Below, piece after piece: positions 29,427-39,297 of a stretch of 64,000 bases of DNA. Source of the stretch: Chitinibacter sp. GC72 (lineage in GTDB: Bacteria > Pseudomonadota > Gammaproteobacteria > Burkholderiales > Chitinibacteraceae); assembly GCF_009760905.1 (NCBI RefSeq), contig NZ_VIRW01000002.1:248001-312000 (forward strand). Direction: 5' to 3'. The number at the start of each line of letters is the position of its first letter. Within the stretch, counting starts at the first letter, position 1. Below the pieces are notes generated by a model. The model made no database searches and was not told where the DNA came from. It was given only the letters and a program-made list of their open reading frames with translations. A program made the position numbers and the translations under genes.

Positions 29427-30947
29427 ATGGTCAATTCTGCCGCCCTTCGTTCGGATCGTGATGCGCCGCTGTTCTGGCTGCTGATACTGCAATTGGTCTG
29501 GGCGCCCCTGCCGTTGGCGAGCAATCGTACCTGGGCGGTGGGTATTTTGCTCTTGCTGACGTGTGCGCTGTGGCTGGGTGCGGTGTGGATTTTCCGTGGG
29601 CAATGGTCTGCGGTTTGGGGCCGCTGCCTGCAGTTCAAACTCCCCATAGGTATATTGCTGAGTATATTGCTGTTAGTCACCCTCCAGACCATACCCCTAC
29701 CTTATTCGATTCTGACTATACTATCGCCCACAGTGGCGGAAACCTGGCATAGTGTTGCGCCGAGTGGTAGCGCCAGTTTGTCGCTCAATGCGGCGCACAC
29801 CCAGCTGCAAGCTGCTTTATGCCTCATTTACGCATCGGCCTTTCTATTCACCGTGCTGCTGGTGCGCTCGGCGCGCCGGCTGAATGCGCTGGCATATGCA
29901 CTGATAGTCATGGCTCTGTTTCAAGCTTTACTGGGCGGCTATCTGTTTTCGGTTGAGGCGCAGTACGAGCTGTTTACCAGCGAAGTGCTGCACGACCGGA
30001 TGCGCGGCACTTTTGTTTATCACAACAATACTGCAGCCATGCTGGCAATGTGTTTATCGGTGGGGATTGGCCTGTTTCTGGTGCAGCTGGAAAAATCCAG
30101 CCCGGCCACCAGTAAGCGCTGGCTGGTGCATGGGCTGGATTTTCTGCTGAGCCGGAAAATGCTACTGCGGCTGGCGCTGGTAATTCTGGTGATTGCACTG
30201 GTCATGACGCGTTCGCGCATGGGCAACGCCGGTTTTTTCATCGCCATGCTGCTGAGTCTGGCGCTGTATGCGGTGTATAGCCAGAAGACGCGCAAAGTGG
30301 TGCTCGTCCTGCTGGCCAGCCTGATCGTGATCGACATCTGGGTTCTGGGGCAGTGGGTGGGGCTGGATAAGGTGGTGGCACGGCTGGAAGCCACCCAAGT
30401 CAGCAAGGCAGAGAAGAACCAGCTGGCCGCTCGGGCGCAGCAGCAAGCCAGCGACGAGCTGAATTTTGTCAAACCCCGGCTGGAAGAATCCATTGAAGAG
30501 CGCGCGCTACCCGTTGCCTATGCGCGCCCGGCGATTGCCGATTATTTCTGGTTTGGCTCGGGTGCCGGGACTTTCTATTCGATTTTCCCGCAGTACCGCC
30601 CTGCCGAATCGCGTGGCTATTATGATCATGCTCATAACGATTATGTCGAGATCCTGACAGACTATGGCGTGATTGGCGCCAGCCTGTTTGCGCTGCTGGT
30701 TCTGGCCTCGTTCTGGCGCATTATCCGCACCATCCAGACCCGCTCGCACCCGGTTGCCAAAGGCATTGCGCTGGGCGCACTGATGGCCATGCTGGAGATC
30801 GTGCTGCATAGCACGGTGGATTTCAATCTGCAGATTCCGGCCAATGCGCTGCTGATTACGGTGATTATCGCGCTGGGCTGGTGCGCATCACAGGTCGATA
30901 AAACACCCCCTTCATTAACCCGTGTGCCGCCGCCGGCGGCCGATTGA
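29427..30947 (+). CDS. O-antigen ligase/polymerase family membrane protein (Wzy_C)
   Basis: A 506-residue polytopic inner-membrane protein with about ten transmembrane segments and one large periplasmic loop (about residues 310-405). The loop ends in the Wzy_C/WaaL-type signature GSGAGTFYSIFPQYRP followed by HAHNDYVEILTDYGVIG. Members polymerise or ligate lipid-linked glycans at the periplasmic face. In this locus it could be a second polymerase, a ligase, or an O-glycosylase; sequence alone cannot decide. Its stop is 17 bases before the preferred lapD start. Confidence 0.85.
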   Translation: MVNSAALRSDRDAPLFWLLILQLVWAPLPLASNRTWAVGILLLLTCALWLGAVWIFRGQWSAVWGRCLQFKLPIGILLSILLLVTLQTIPLPYSILTILSPTVAETWHSVAPSGSASLSLNAAHTQLQAALCLIYASAFLFTVLLVRSARRLNALAYALIVMALFQALLGGYLFSVEAQYELFTSEVLHDRMRGTFVYHNNTAAMLAMCLSVGIGLFLVQLEKSSPATSKRWLVHGLDFLLSRKMLLRLALVILVIALVMTRSRMGNAGFFIAMLLSLALYAVYSQKTRKVVLVLLASLIVIDIWVLGQWVGLDKVVARLEATQVSKAEKNQLAARAQQQASDELNFVKPRLEESIEERALPVAYARPAIADYFWFGSGAGTFYSIFPQYRPAESRGYYDHAHNDYVEILTDYGVIGASLFALLVLASFWRIIRTIQTRSHPVAKGIALGALMAMLEIVLHSTVDFNLQIPANALLITVIIALGWCASQVDKTPPSLTRVPPPAAD

Positions 30948-30964
30948 TCGAGCCAAAGGCCATC

Positions 30965-32917
30965 ATGTCATTACGGATCAAGTTTTTAATCGGCCTCACC
31001 TTATTGTTTACGGTGCTGATGGCCGGGCTATTTATCGAGCGGGTGCAGAGCACGCGCCAATACGCGCAAGACCAGCTCTCGGCCACCGCGCAAGATGCAG
31101 CGTCATCGCTGGCCTACCCGCTGGCGCGCGCGCTGGGCAAAAACGATGTCATTCTGGCCGAAACGGCGATCAAGGCTTTGCTTGATCGCGGCTATTACCA
31201 GCACATTGAAATTGTGTCGGTACGCGGCAATAGTCTGGCCAAACTCAGCCAGACCAGAGTCATTGAAGGGGTTCCCGCCTGGTTTATCTTGGCATTGCCG
31301 CTGGAGCTCACGCCAGGCAGCGCGCTAATCAGCGACGGCTGGCGGCAGATGGGCCGCGTGGTGGTAGTGAGCGATCCGGCACTGGCGTATCAGCAGCTCT
31401 GGAAAACGCTGACACGTACCACGGCGATTCTGAGTCTGGTCTATATCATTAGCCTGCTGCTGATGGTGGTGCTGGTGCGCCAGCTGCTCAAACCACTGCG
31501 CCAGATCGAGCAATCGGCGCAGCAAGTACAGCAAAGGCAGTTTCACCCCATCAGCGATCTACCCGGCACACGCGAATTTCGCCGGGTGGTCGAAGCATTC
31601 AATGTCATGATCGAGCGCGTACGGCAGTTTCTGGCCATTGAGCAGCAACGCGCCGAAGAATACCGCCATCAGGCTTTTACCGATCCGATCAGCGGGCTGG
31701 ATAACCGCCGCAGCCTGGATTTGCGGATTGACCATATTCTGAAAAATCAGCCACACGACAAAAACGCGGCGGCCATCGCCGTTCAGCTGGCCAATCTGGT
31801 CGAATTCAATACGCAGGAAGGCTATCAGAATGGCGATCTGGCGATTGCCGAATTTGCCCGCGCGCTGCGCGACACCATCGGCCCACAAGCGCAGATTGTG
31901 GCGCGGCTCGATGGCACCAGCCTGCTGGCGCTGCGCTACGATCTGGACGAGCAGCAGCTGGTGCAGCTGAGCGATGATATTTTGCTCGCGCTACGCAGCA
32001 TTACCATCAAAATGCCCAAGCCGATCCGCTACGCGGTGGCAATTGTGGATTTTACCGCCGGGATGAATAAATCCCGCCTGCTGGGCGCGGTCGATCTGGC
32101 CTTGCAACAGGCTCTGTATGGCGGCGGCGAAAGCATCCAGCGGACCACAGCCAGCACCAGCGGCGACGATTACCCCAGCGGCTCGCAGGAGTGGCGCGAA
32201 GTACTGCAAACGGCCATCCGCAACAAACATTGGGGTATACAGTCGCAGCCAGTGCAAACCATAGCTCACAAGGCAATACTCCACCATGAAATTACCGCAA
32301 CGCTGCAACACGATCAGCAGCCCTGGATCAAGGCCGCGCTATTTGTGCCGATGGCCGCACGCCACGGCCTGCTGGAAGAAGCCGAGCGCTCTTTGTTCGA
32401 GGTGATTATTGGCAAGCTTAAAACCAGCCCGACTTTGGCCGGGGAATCCATCGCGCTCAATATGGGGCTGCTCGGTGCTTTGGGTACGGTAGAGGGGCAG
32501 GATATTTTTCTGCAGCAGCTGGATAAAATCAAAACCTACGCCAGCCGGATCGCATTTGAAGTACCGGAACATCAACTACTGGCGCACCCCGAGCTGGCCA
32601 GACGGCTGGCCAAACTACTGGCCGATAGCGGCTTTCGCTTCGGCATCGACCATTTCGGCTTTTCTGCCAGCGCGGCGTCGCTAATGCAAAGCCTGCGCCC
32701 GCAATACGTAAAAATTGACCGGCGCTTGATCCGGGATATGAACGATCATCAGGATTCGCGCCAGATGATTGCCTCGCTGCTGCAAGTGGCCGATTCGCTC
32801 AATATCCTGACCATCGCCCAGGGCGTAGAAACGCAGCAGCAATGGCAGCAGTTGGAAGAAATGCAGCTGAAGGCCGCACAAGGCTATCTGATTGGCCGCC
32901 CTACCGAAGTGATTTAA
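30965..32917 (+). CDS. LapD-type c-di-GMP receptor with degenerate GGDEF and EAL domains
   Basis: A 650-residue inner-membrane receptor. Known LapD proteins bind c-di-GMP through a dead EAL domain and then sequester LapG. Layout: transmembrane helix (about 5-25), periplasmic LapD/MoxY-type output domain (about 27-150), second helix (about 158-180), HAMP, GGDEF-like domain in which the signature is RLDGTS, then EAL-like domain. There the EAL position reads HHE, the DDFG motif is IDHFG and the E of GVE context is AQGVET. Both catalytic sites are therefore lost while overall folds are kept. I chose ATG 30965 after AAAGG over the TTG at 30944 overlapping the previous stop. The partner LapG is encoded at 19121. 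Confidence 0.9.
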   Translation: MSLRIKFLIGLTLLFTVLMAGLFIERVQSTRQYAQDQLSATAQDAASSLAYPLARALGKNDVILAETAIKALLDRGYYQHIEIVSVRGNSLAKLSQTRVIEGVPAWFILALPLELTPGSALISDGWRQMGRVVVVSDPALAYQQLWKTLTRTTAILSLVYIISLLLMVVLVRQLLKPLRQIEQSAQQVQQRQFHPISDLPGTREFRRVVEAFNVMIERVRQFLAIEQQRAEEYRHQAFTDPISGLDNRRSLDLRIDHILKNQPHDKNAAAIAVQLANLVEFNTQEGYQNGDLAIAEFARALRDTIGPQAQIVARLDGTSLLALRYDLDEQQLVQLSDDILLALRSITIKMPKPIRYAVAIVDFTAGMNKSRLLGAVDLALQQALYGGGESIQRTTASTSGDDYPSGSQEWREVLQTAIRNKHWGIQSQPVQTIAHKAILHHEITATLQHDQQPWIKAALFVPMAARHGLLEEAERSLFEVIIGKLKTSPTLAGESIALNMGLLGALGTVEGQDIFLQQLDKIKTYASRIAFEVPEHQLLAHPELARRLAKLLADSGFRFGIDHFGFSASAASLMQSLRPQYVKIDRRLIRDMNDHQDSRQMIASLLQVADSLNILTIAQGVETQQQWQQLEEMQLKAAQGYLIGRPTEVI

Positions 32918-32944
32918 ACGTCATCGCCAAGCACACCAAGCAAT

Positions 32945-32974
32945 AAAAAAGGAGAACCGAGGTTCTCCTTTTTT
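32945..32974. terminator. Bidirectional terminator between lapD-like gene and rpoH
   Basis: A near-perfect palindrome: AAAAAAGGAGAACC, loop GA, GGTTCTCCTTTTTT. The A and T runs on either side let it end transcripts from both the plus-strand lapD-like gene and the converging rpoH. Confidence 0.92.
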
Positions 32975-33015
32975 CTACGTCATTTTCTGCACTAGCCGGC
33001 ATTCACCGCAGGTAT

Positions 33016-33873
<858 letters not shown>

Positions 33874-33913
33874 GATTCGATCTCCTGTCCAAAAATACAT
33901 TGACTGCTCAATA

Positions 33914-33940
33914 TTAGCACTCTTATTGCTAGAGTGCTAA
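33914..33940 (-). promoter_or_regulatory. CIRCE element (HrcA operator) upstream of rpoH
   Basis: TTAGCACTC (33914-33922), nine spacer bases, GAGTGCTAA (33932-33940): an exact match to the CIRCE consensus TTAGCACTC-N9-GAGTGCTAA bound by the repressor HrcA. Its centre is about 54 bases upstream of the rpoH start codon, where a promoter or 5' UTR is expected. The other flank faces the end of a converging-away gene (34027), so rpoH is the only plausible target. Confidence 0.95.
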
Positions 33941-34026
33941 ATCTGTTGAGAGTTCAATGATTGAATCACAGAACAGCAGCATACTGCACGGTAATTATTA
34001 CTATCGGATGGATAGATTTCGCCTTT

Positions 34027-35373
34027 CTACAGGCTGGCCTGACACACCCGGTTGCGGCCTTCGGATTTAGCGCGATACAGCGCCCGGTCTGCGCGGATCA
34101 TCGCGTCCTGCACCGACTCGGCAGCACCGACCAGCGCAACACCCTGGCTGATCGTATAGGAAAAATGCCGCTCGCCCTCTTCCACCACGACCTTGCTGTT
34201 TTGCACCAGAGCACGGATGCGCTCGGCAATCGCCAGAGCGTGTTCCAGATCGGTGTCGGGCAGCAGAATAATAAATTCTTCACCGCCCGTTCTGGCCATC
34301 AGATCGCTGGAACGTAAGGCTTGGGCACACCAGCGCGCCAACTGCACCAGCGCCTGATCACCACATTCATGCCCGTAGCTATCATTGATTTTTTTAAAGT
34401 GGTCAATGTCCAGCGCAATCAGGCTCAGTGGCGTGCATTTGCGTTTGGCGCGGTCGCCCTCTTGTCTGGCTCGTTCGTACAATGCGCGACGATTGAGCAA
34501 GCCAGTCAGCGGGTCGGTGCGGGCGACCACTTCCAGCTGGGCGATCAGCTCGGTGTTTTTATTGATCAGCTCGATTAGATTATCGTTCACTGTATTGAGT
34601 GCGCTGGCCGTCATCTTTTCAGTGGTCAGATCCGTCGCCAGCTCAAAAAAGATCTGCTCGGCATCCGCTGCCGATTTCAGGGCAATCAGCAAAGAGCGGG
34701 CCCAGTAAGGACTACCATCCGGGCGTTGCCCCGAAAACTCCAACGTAACCGGCGTACCCTGCTCGGCCAGTGTTAGGTAATAGCCAATCGACAAGCCTTC
34801 GGGCTGCAGGCCGAATTCGGCACGTGATTGACCCAGCATGGCTTTGGCAGCCTGACCGATCAAACGCCCGTATTGTTCACTCACATAGGTAAATCGCCCC
34901 TGGCGGTTCATCATTGAAATCAGTGCGTGATCCTTCATCGCCCGCAGCCAGCTGGACTGGCTATTGATCTGAATCTGTAATTCCTTGCGCAACTGCTTTT
35001 CAGCAGAAATATCGACGGCAAACCCGGCAATCCCGCTTAATTGCCCGGCCTCATCGTAAAGGCAGGAGCGATGGCAGCGCAGCGTGCGGGCATTTTCCCC
35101 CGGATAAGGCAGCTCCAGCTCGGCAATGCGCGGATGGCCTGTTGCCAAAACAGCCAGCTCTTCAAACTGGACATGCTCATACAACCAGTCGGGCAACAAA
35201 TCGGCGTCGCTGTGCCCTAGAAACGCCTGGGTAGACAAACCATGCAAGTGCTCCAGCTCGGGATTAACCCAGATATAACGCGACTGCAGATCCTTGATCC
35301 AAGCGGCAACCGGTAAAGCCTGCAGCAAGGCCGATTCGGCAAAATGGACACTATCGGCATCGTCTTGATTCAT
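34027..35373 (-). CDS. PAS-PAS diguanylate cyclase
   Basis: A 448-residue cytoplasmic protein with two PAS/PAC sensor domains (about residues 10-130 and 145-265), a short coiled coil, and a C-terminal GGDEF domain. The active-site motif is GGEEF within ARTGGEEFIILLP. The inhibitory I-site RSSD sits five residues before it, so an active, product-inhibited c-di-GMP synthase is predicted. No transmembrane segment is seen. I chose ATG 35373; a TTG at 35388 is the alternative. It follows the GntR gene by 11 bases, so they are likely co-transcribed. It could feed the LapD-type receptor nearby. Confidence 0.9.
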   Translation of the reverse strand: MNQDDADSVHFAESALLQALPVAAWIKDLQSRYIWVNPELEHLHGLSTQAFLGHSDADLLPDWLYEHVQFEELAVLATGHPRIAELELPYPGENARTLRCHRSCLYDEAGQLSGIAGFAVDISAEKQLRKELQIQINSQSSWLRAMKDHALISMMNRQGRFTYVSEQYGRLIGQAAKAMLGQSRAEFGLQPEGLSIGYYLTLAEQGTPVTLEFSGQRPDGSPYWARSLLIALKSAADAEQIFFELATDLTTEKMTASALNTVNDNLIELINKNTELIAQLEVVARTDPLTGLLNRRALYERARQEGDRAKRKCTPLSLIALDIDHFKKINDSYGHECGDQALVQLARWCAQALRSSDLMARTGGEEFIILLPDTDLEHALAIAERIRALVQNSKVVVEEGERHFSYTISQGVALVGAAESVQDAMIRADRALYRAKSEGRNRVCQASL

Positions 35374-35384
35374 GCTGGCCCCGG

Positions 35385-36134
35385 TCAATTGTACTCAACC
35401 ACATAGCGATAATAATCACTACGGAAATAGGAGTAGGTCAATTCAAAAGCGCGGCCATTCGGTAAAAAACTAACCCGGGTCAGACGCAGCAAAGCCTGTC
35501 CGGGCACAAAACCGCATAGCTCGGCCATGGGCTGATCGCAGATGTAGGCGTCAATTTCTTCGACGGCCTTGGCAATCACCAATTGATGTTCGTGCATGTA
35601 CTGATATAGCGATGCACCGACTTCATCAGGGTTGGGCAGAATATGGCTGGGCAAAGTCGTTGACTCGTAGCCAACCACCTGATCATTGGCGGTACGCAGG
35701 CGCTGCAGACGGCTGACTTTTTCGCCTGTTTTCAGCTTCAGCCGCCACTCTTCTTCCAGCTCCGGCTCGCCTATTTCACGCTTAAGCCAGACCGAGCCCG
35801 CTTTAAAGCCACGCGCGTGCAATAAGTCGGAGAAATTGCTCAGGTGCGACATCGGCTGATCAATTTTGGGGGTGATCTGGTAATACTGGGTACTGGTCTG
35901 CAATAACCAACTTTCGCTAACTAGCCGGTCAAATACCACCTGCACCGTAGCCAGCGGCAAGTCAAACAGCTGGGCAAATTGCAGCGCGGTGGGCAAGGAT
36001 TCATTGGGCAACCAGTACCCCGCCGTGATCGCGATTTTCAGCTTCTGGTAGAACTGCACCATCAGCGATTGCGGGGAATTAGGGTCAGGGGCGAGGGCCC
36101 GCAATTTGCGATCTGAAAGCGGATTGGACTGCAT
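35385..36134 (-). CDS. GntR/HutC-family transcriptional regulator
   Basis: A 249-residue regulator with an N-terminal winged helix-turn-helix (about residues 24-90; LPTALQFAQLFDLPLATVQVVFDRL) and a C-terminal UTRA ligand-binding domain (about 100-245), ending FELTYSYFRSDYYRYVVEY, the typical HutC/UTRA close. Ligand unknown. I set the start at ATG 36134 (MQSNPLSDRK) behind GAGGATT; the open frame continues 16 codons upstream. It is followed immediately by the diguanylate cyclase gene, so a ligand signal may control c-di-GMP synthesis (inference). Confidence 0.87.
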   Translation of the reverse strand: MQSNPLSDRKLRALAPDPNSPQSLMVQFYQKLKIAITAGYWLPNESLPTALQFAQLFDLPLATVQVVFDRLVSESWLLQTSTQYYQITPKIDQPMSHLSNFSDLLHARGFKAGSVWLKREIGEPELEEEWRLKLKTGEKVSRLQRLRTANDQVVGYESTTLPSHILPNPDEVGASLYQYMHEHQLVIAKAVEEIDAYICDQPMAELCGFVPGQALLRLTRVSFLPNGRAFELTYSYFRSDYYRYVVEYN

Positions 36135-36223
36135 GGTAAGAATCCTCGGTGACAGGCTCTGAGCATAGCAGTACCGCGCCAAATTGCTAATGCGCCGCCG
36201 AGGATCTGCTAAACACTAGCGCA

Positions 36224-36526
36224 TCAGAATTTCTCGCCCCGCAACACGCGCACTTCGGACAGCCACTGCACCAGGGCAAAATGCTCGCCAAAACGCTGCA
36301 TGATTTCCTCAGCCAGTGCTTCAGCGCTGGCGGTATCGGTGATCAGCTCGATCTGGATATTTTCATTGGCGTCAAAATTGCCCCGCTTTTCACCATGAGC
36401 GCCCTTGCCCCGGGCAGCAACGATGGTCCAGCCGCGAATCTTGCGCTCATTGAACAACTCGACCAGATCATTCTCCAAGACGGCCTCGGTGACCAGCGTT
36501 AGCATGGATTTGGGATAGAAAGCCAT
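36224..36526 (-). CDS. PII-like regulator SbtB-type
   Basis: A 100-residue protein with ferredoxin-like PII fold features: the N-terminal strand KSMLTLVTEAVLENDLVELF, the T-loop region GWTIVAARGKGAHGEKRG, and a C-terminal half ending ALVQWLSEVRVLRGEKF. The tight pairing with the SbtA-type permease upstream (nine bases) matches the SbtA-SbtB arrangement. There the PII-like protein binds adenine nucleotides and gates bicarbonate uptake. Ligand binding here is inferred. Confidence 0.8.
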   Translation of the reverse strand: MAFYPKSMLTLVTEAVLENDLVELFNERKIRGWTIVAARGKGAHGEKRGNFDANENIQIELITDTASAEALAEEIMQRFGEHFALVQWLSEVRVLRGEKF

Positions 36527-36535
36527 TGTCTGTCC

Positions 36536-37486
36536 TTAAAAAAACAGCATCGTGAATTGGTGATACACCGGAATGCCCACCAACAAATTAAACGGGAAAG
36601 TCACGCCCAGCGCAGCACCCAGCGACAAGGCCGGATTGGCCTGTGGCACCGCCATCCGCATCGCGGCAGGCGCAGCAATATAGCTGGCTGACGCCGCCAG
36701 CGTGGCCAGCAACACTACACCGCCCGGCGACAAGCCCATCATCAGGCCAAAACCGATCCCGATCCAGCTCAAGGCCAGCGGCACGCCCACGCCAATCGCC
36801 AGCACCAGCGCGCCATGCTGACGCAAAATGCCGAATTTACCGGCCACAACCAGCCCCATTTCCAGCAGGAACAGCGTCAGCACCGGCTTGAATAGATCAA
36901 GATACATTCTATCGAGCGGCTGAATGCCCTGCGGGCCGGCAATCAAGCCAATCAGCAAGCCGCCAATCAGTAGCACCACGCTTTTGCCCAGTAATACTTC
37001 ATGCAGCAGCTTACCCCAGCCGTGCCCCGCCTGCTTGGCCGCGCCAGCCGCGCTGCCTTTGAGCCGCGAGAGAATCACCCCCACCACCAGCGCAGGCATT
37101 TCCAGCAAGACCAGAAACAGCGTGGTTTGTGATTCGTAGCTGATATTCAGCCGCGAAAGGTAGGCCACACAAACGGCAAAAGTAACCACTGAAGTCGAGC
37201 CGTAATGTGCGGCAATGCTGGCCGCATCGACCTGACTAAGCCGGATGCGCAGCAAAGGGTATAAAAGCAGTGGGATAATGGCGCCCATTAGCAACACCAG
37301 CATCGCCTGCGGCAACACATCCATAATCGGTTGCTTGGCCAGCGCCAGACCGCCCTTAATACCAATGGCCAACAGCAAAAATACCGATAGCGTGTCGTAT
37401 AGCGCACTGGGCAACTTCAGATCGGATTTGGCCAGTCCGGCAGCCAGCCCCAGCAGAAAAAACAGCACAACGGGATCGATTTGCAT
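36536..37486 (-). CDS. Sodium-dependent bicarbonate transporter, SbtA family
   Basis: A 316-residue inner-membrane permease with ten hydrophobic segments. It begins QIDPVVLFFLLGLAAGLAKSDL and contains AAHYGSTSVVTFAVC and SASYIAAPAAMRMAVPQANP, all characteristic of the SbtA/DUF897 family. SbtA imports bicarbonate with sodium in cyanobacteria; the heterotrophic homologues are less studied. I prefer ATG 37486; a GTG five codons upstream (37501) is an alternative. Co-transcribed with the SbtB-like regulator. Confidence 0.88.
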   Translation of the reverse strand: MQIDPVVLFFLLGLAAGLAKSDLKLPSALYDTLSVFLLLAIGIKGGLALAKQPIMDVLPQAMLVLLMGAIIPLLLYPLLRIRLSQVDAASIAAHYGSTSVVTFAVCVAYLSRLNISYESQTTLFLVLLEMPALVVGVILSRLKGSAAGAAKQAGHGWGKLLHEVLLGKSVVLLIGGLLIGLIAGPQGIQPLDRMYLDLFKPVLTLFLLEMGLVVAGKFGILRQHGALVLAIGVGVPLALSWIGIGFGLMMGLSPGGVVLLATLAASASYIAAPAAMRMAVPQANPALSLGAALGVTFPFNLLVGIPVYHQFTMLFF

Positions 37487-37658
37487 GTAGAAATGTTTCA
37501 CGTTTATTGGAGTAATAGCGCAACTTTACTACATGGCGCCGAGTAAAAAAACTCATAAAAACAATGAGGACATTCAAGATGGCGTGTTGCTGACAGGCAG
37601 ATTTCATTGGCAGCAGAGAAAATCGATAGACGCAACTGAGAGTAGTACTCCAAGATGC

Positions 37659-37697
37659 AAAAAAAACAATGGGTATTGCCTTCAAAGGCAATACCCA
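37659..37697 (-). terminator. Rho-independent terminator of the TPR gene
   Basis: A 13-bp perfect stem TGGGTATTGCCTT / AAGGCAATACCCA (37670-37682 and 37685-37697) with a 2-base loop. On the minus strand it is followed by TTGTTTTTTTTGC. It ends transcription from the TPR gene at 37751-38818. Confidence 0.88.
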
Positions 37698-37750
37698 ATT
37701 AATTTTTCTGCGCATACCCAGACGAATAGCATATCAATACTGCAAAAAAT

Positions 37751-38818
37751 CTAGGCCGTGCTATTTTCCAGCTCGTGAACGCGCAATTGCAATGATTGGC
37801 GCTTGAAGCTGGCCAGTCGGTGGTTCATAACATGATTTACCAGCCCGTCGGACAAATCGAAGTGCTTGCTCCAGTGCTGGAACTCCAGATCGGTTTGCCC
37901 AAGTGAATTATGGCAACGAGCCAGCAATTCGTGCGATTGCATCATCAGATAAGGATTAGGTAATGAGCTGGAAACATCCAGCGCCTGATTGAGAAAATAC
38001 AAAGCCTGATGTGGCCGTCGGGCGTCCAGATTGATTTCGCCAAGGCCAATCATGGTGACCGCCTTGCCCCAGTTATTGCTGCTATGGGCGTTCAGCACCA
38101 GCGCACGTTTCAGCTGATCACTAGCCGCGTCAATTTTGCCTTCGGCCCGGAACAAATAAGCGCGGTAGTAGTAAATTTCTGGCTCGTACTCACAAAACGG
38201 GATCCCTAGCACCAATTCCTGTGCCTGATCAATGTATTGATGAGACAACAGATTCTGCCGTCGATGATAGGCATAGGCCGCCAGATTAATCAGCAAACAT
38301 ACCTTCACTTCCACCGGCACCTGCTTGACCAGCTGCATTTCATGCTGAGCCTTGTGCGTGTACTCAAGGCAGGACTGGTGGTCTTCAAAAATCCAGAACA
38401 GTTTGCCAATACCAATATAGGCTTGCGCCCTTGCTTGCGCCCAATCACGGTCAATGCCCACTTCCAACAGTTGCAACCAGTAATCCATTGCCGCGTCGTA
38501 CTGGCTCATGCCGTACAGAATATCGGCGTAGCAGTTCAGCGCCTCCAGCCAGATAGGCTCTTGCTGATGCGCTTGCGCCAGCGTAATGGTGTGCAAGGCG
38601 GTGCCTTCAATAACATCAATCGGGGTGGATGCTTCGGCGCGGTAGGCCAGCAACTTGATCAGTGCGGCTTCGGCTTCAAAAGTGCCATAGCCGAGGATAT
38701 TGGCCCGTTCGGCGGATTGGTCGGCTAGGCGAATGGCTTCAAACGGATTTGAGTGGATGAGGGTTTTGGCAATATCAAGGGTCTGGCTGATTTGCTCGCG
38801 TAGATTATATTGGCCCAT
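37751..38818 (-). CDS. Tetratricopeptide-repeat protein, unknown function
   Basis: A 355-residue soluble, all-helical protein made of consecutive TPR/MalT-like helical pairs throughout (for example LEALNCYADILYGMSQYDAA around residue 100 and YYYRAYLFRAEGKIDAASD around residue 220). No signal peptide and no enzymatic domain is visible. I chose ATG 38818 (MGQYNLREQ) behind GGAG rather than the GTG at 38845. Its own terminator suggests a single-gene unit. Likely a protein-interaction scaffold or regulator; function not known. Confidence 0.75.
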   Translation of the reverse strand: MGQYNLREQISQTLDIAKTLIHSNPFEAIRLADQSAERANILGYGTFEAEAALIKLLAYRAEASTPIDVIEGTALHTITLAQAHQQEPIWLEALNCYADILYGMSQYDAAMDYWLQLLEVGIDRDWAQARAQAYIGIGKLFWIFEDHQSCLEYTHKAQHEMQLVKQVPVEVKVCLLINLAAYAYHRRQNLLSHQYIDQAQELVLGIPFCEYEPEIYYYRAYLFRAEGKIDAASDQLKRALVLNAHSSNNWGKAVTMIGLGEINLDARRPHQALYFLNQALDVSSSLPNPYLMMQSHELLARCHNSLGQTDLEFQHWSKHFDLSDGLVNHVMNHRLASFKRQSLQLRVHELENSTA

Positions 38819-38919
38819 GGTCTTACTCCATCTGACTTGCTTCACGCCGCCCTGTGGGCTGGTCGTGTTTGCGCCGCAAGTACATCTATATATTATTATG
38901 TGCTTAATTATAGAGGAAT

Positions 38920-38943
38920 AAAAAAGCGGGCATAAGCCCGCTT
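38920..38943 (-). terminator. Rho-independent terminator of the ferredoxin gene
   Basis: AAGCGGGC / GCCCGCTT form an 8-bp stem (38924-38931 and 38936-38943) with a 4-base loop. On the minus strand the stem runs into TTTTTATTCC. Confidence 0.88.
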
Positions 38944-38969
38944 ATCAGCCTGAAGATGACTGTAATAAT

Positions 38970-39233
<264 letters not shown>

Positions 39234-39297
39234 TTAACAAAACAATCGAGTAACTAGATATACAGAATTGTCCCACTTTCACGCGGCAACGACAACC

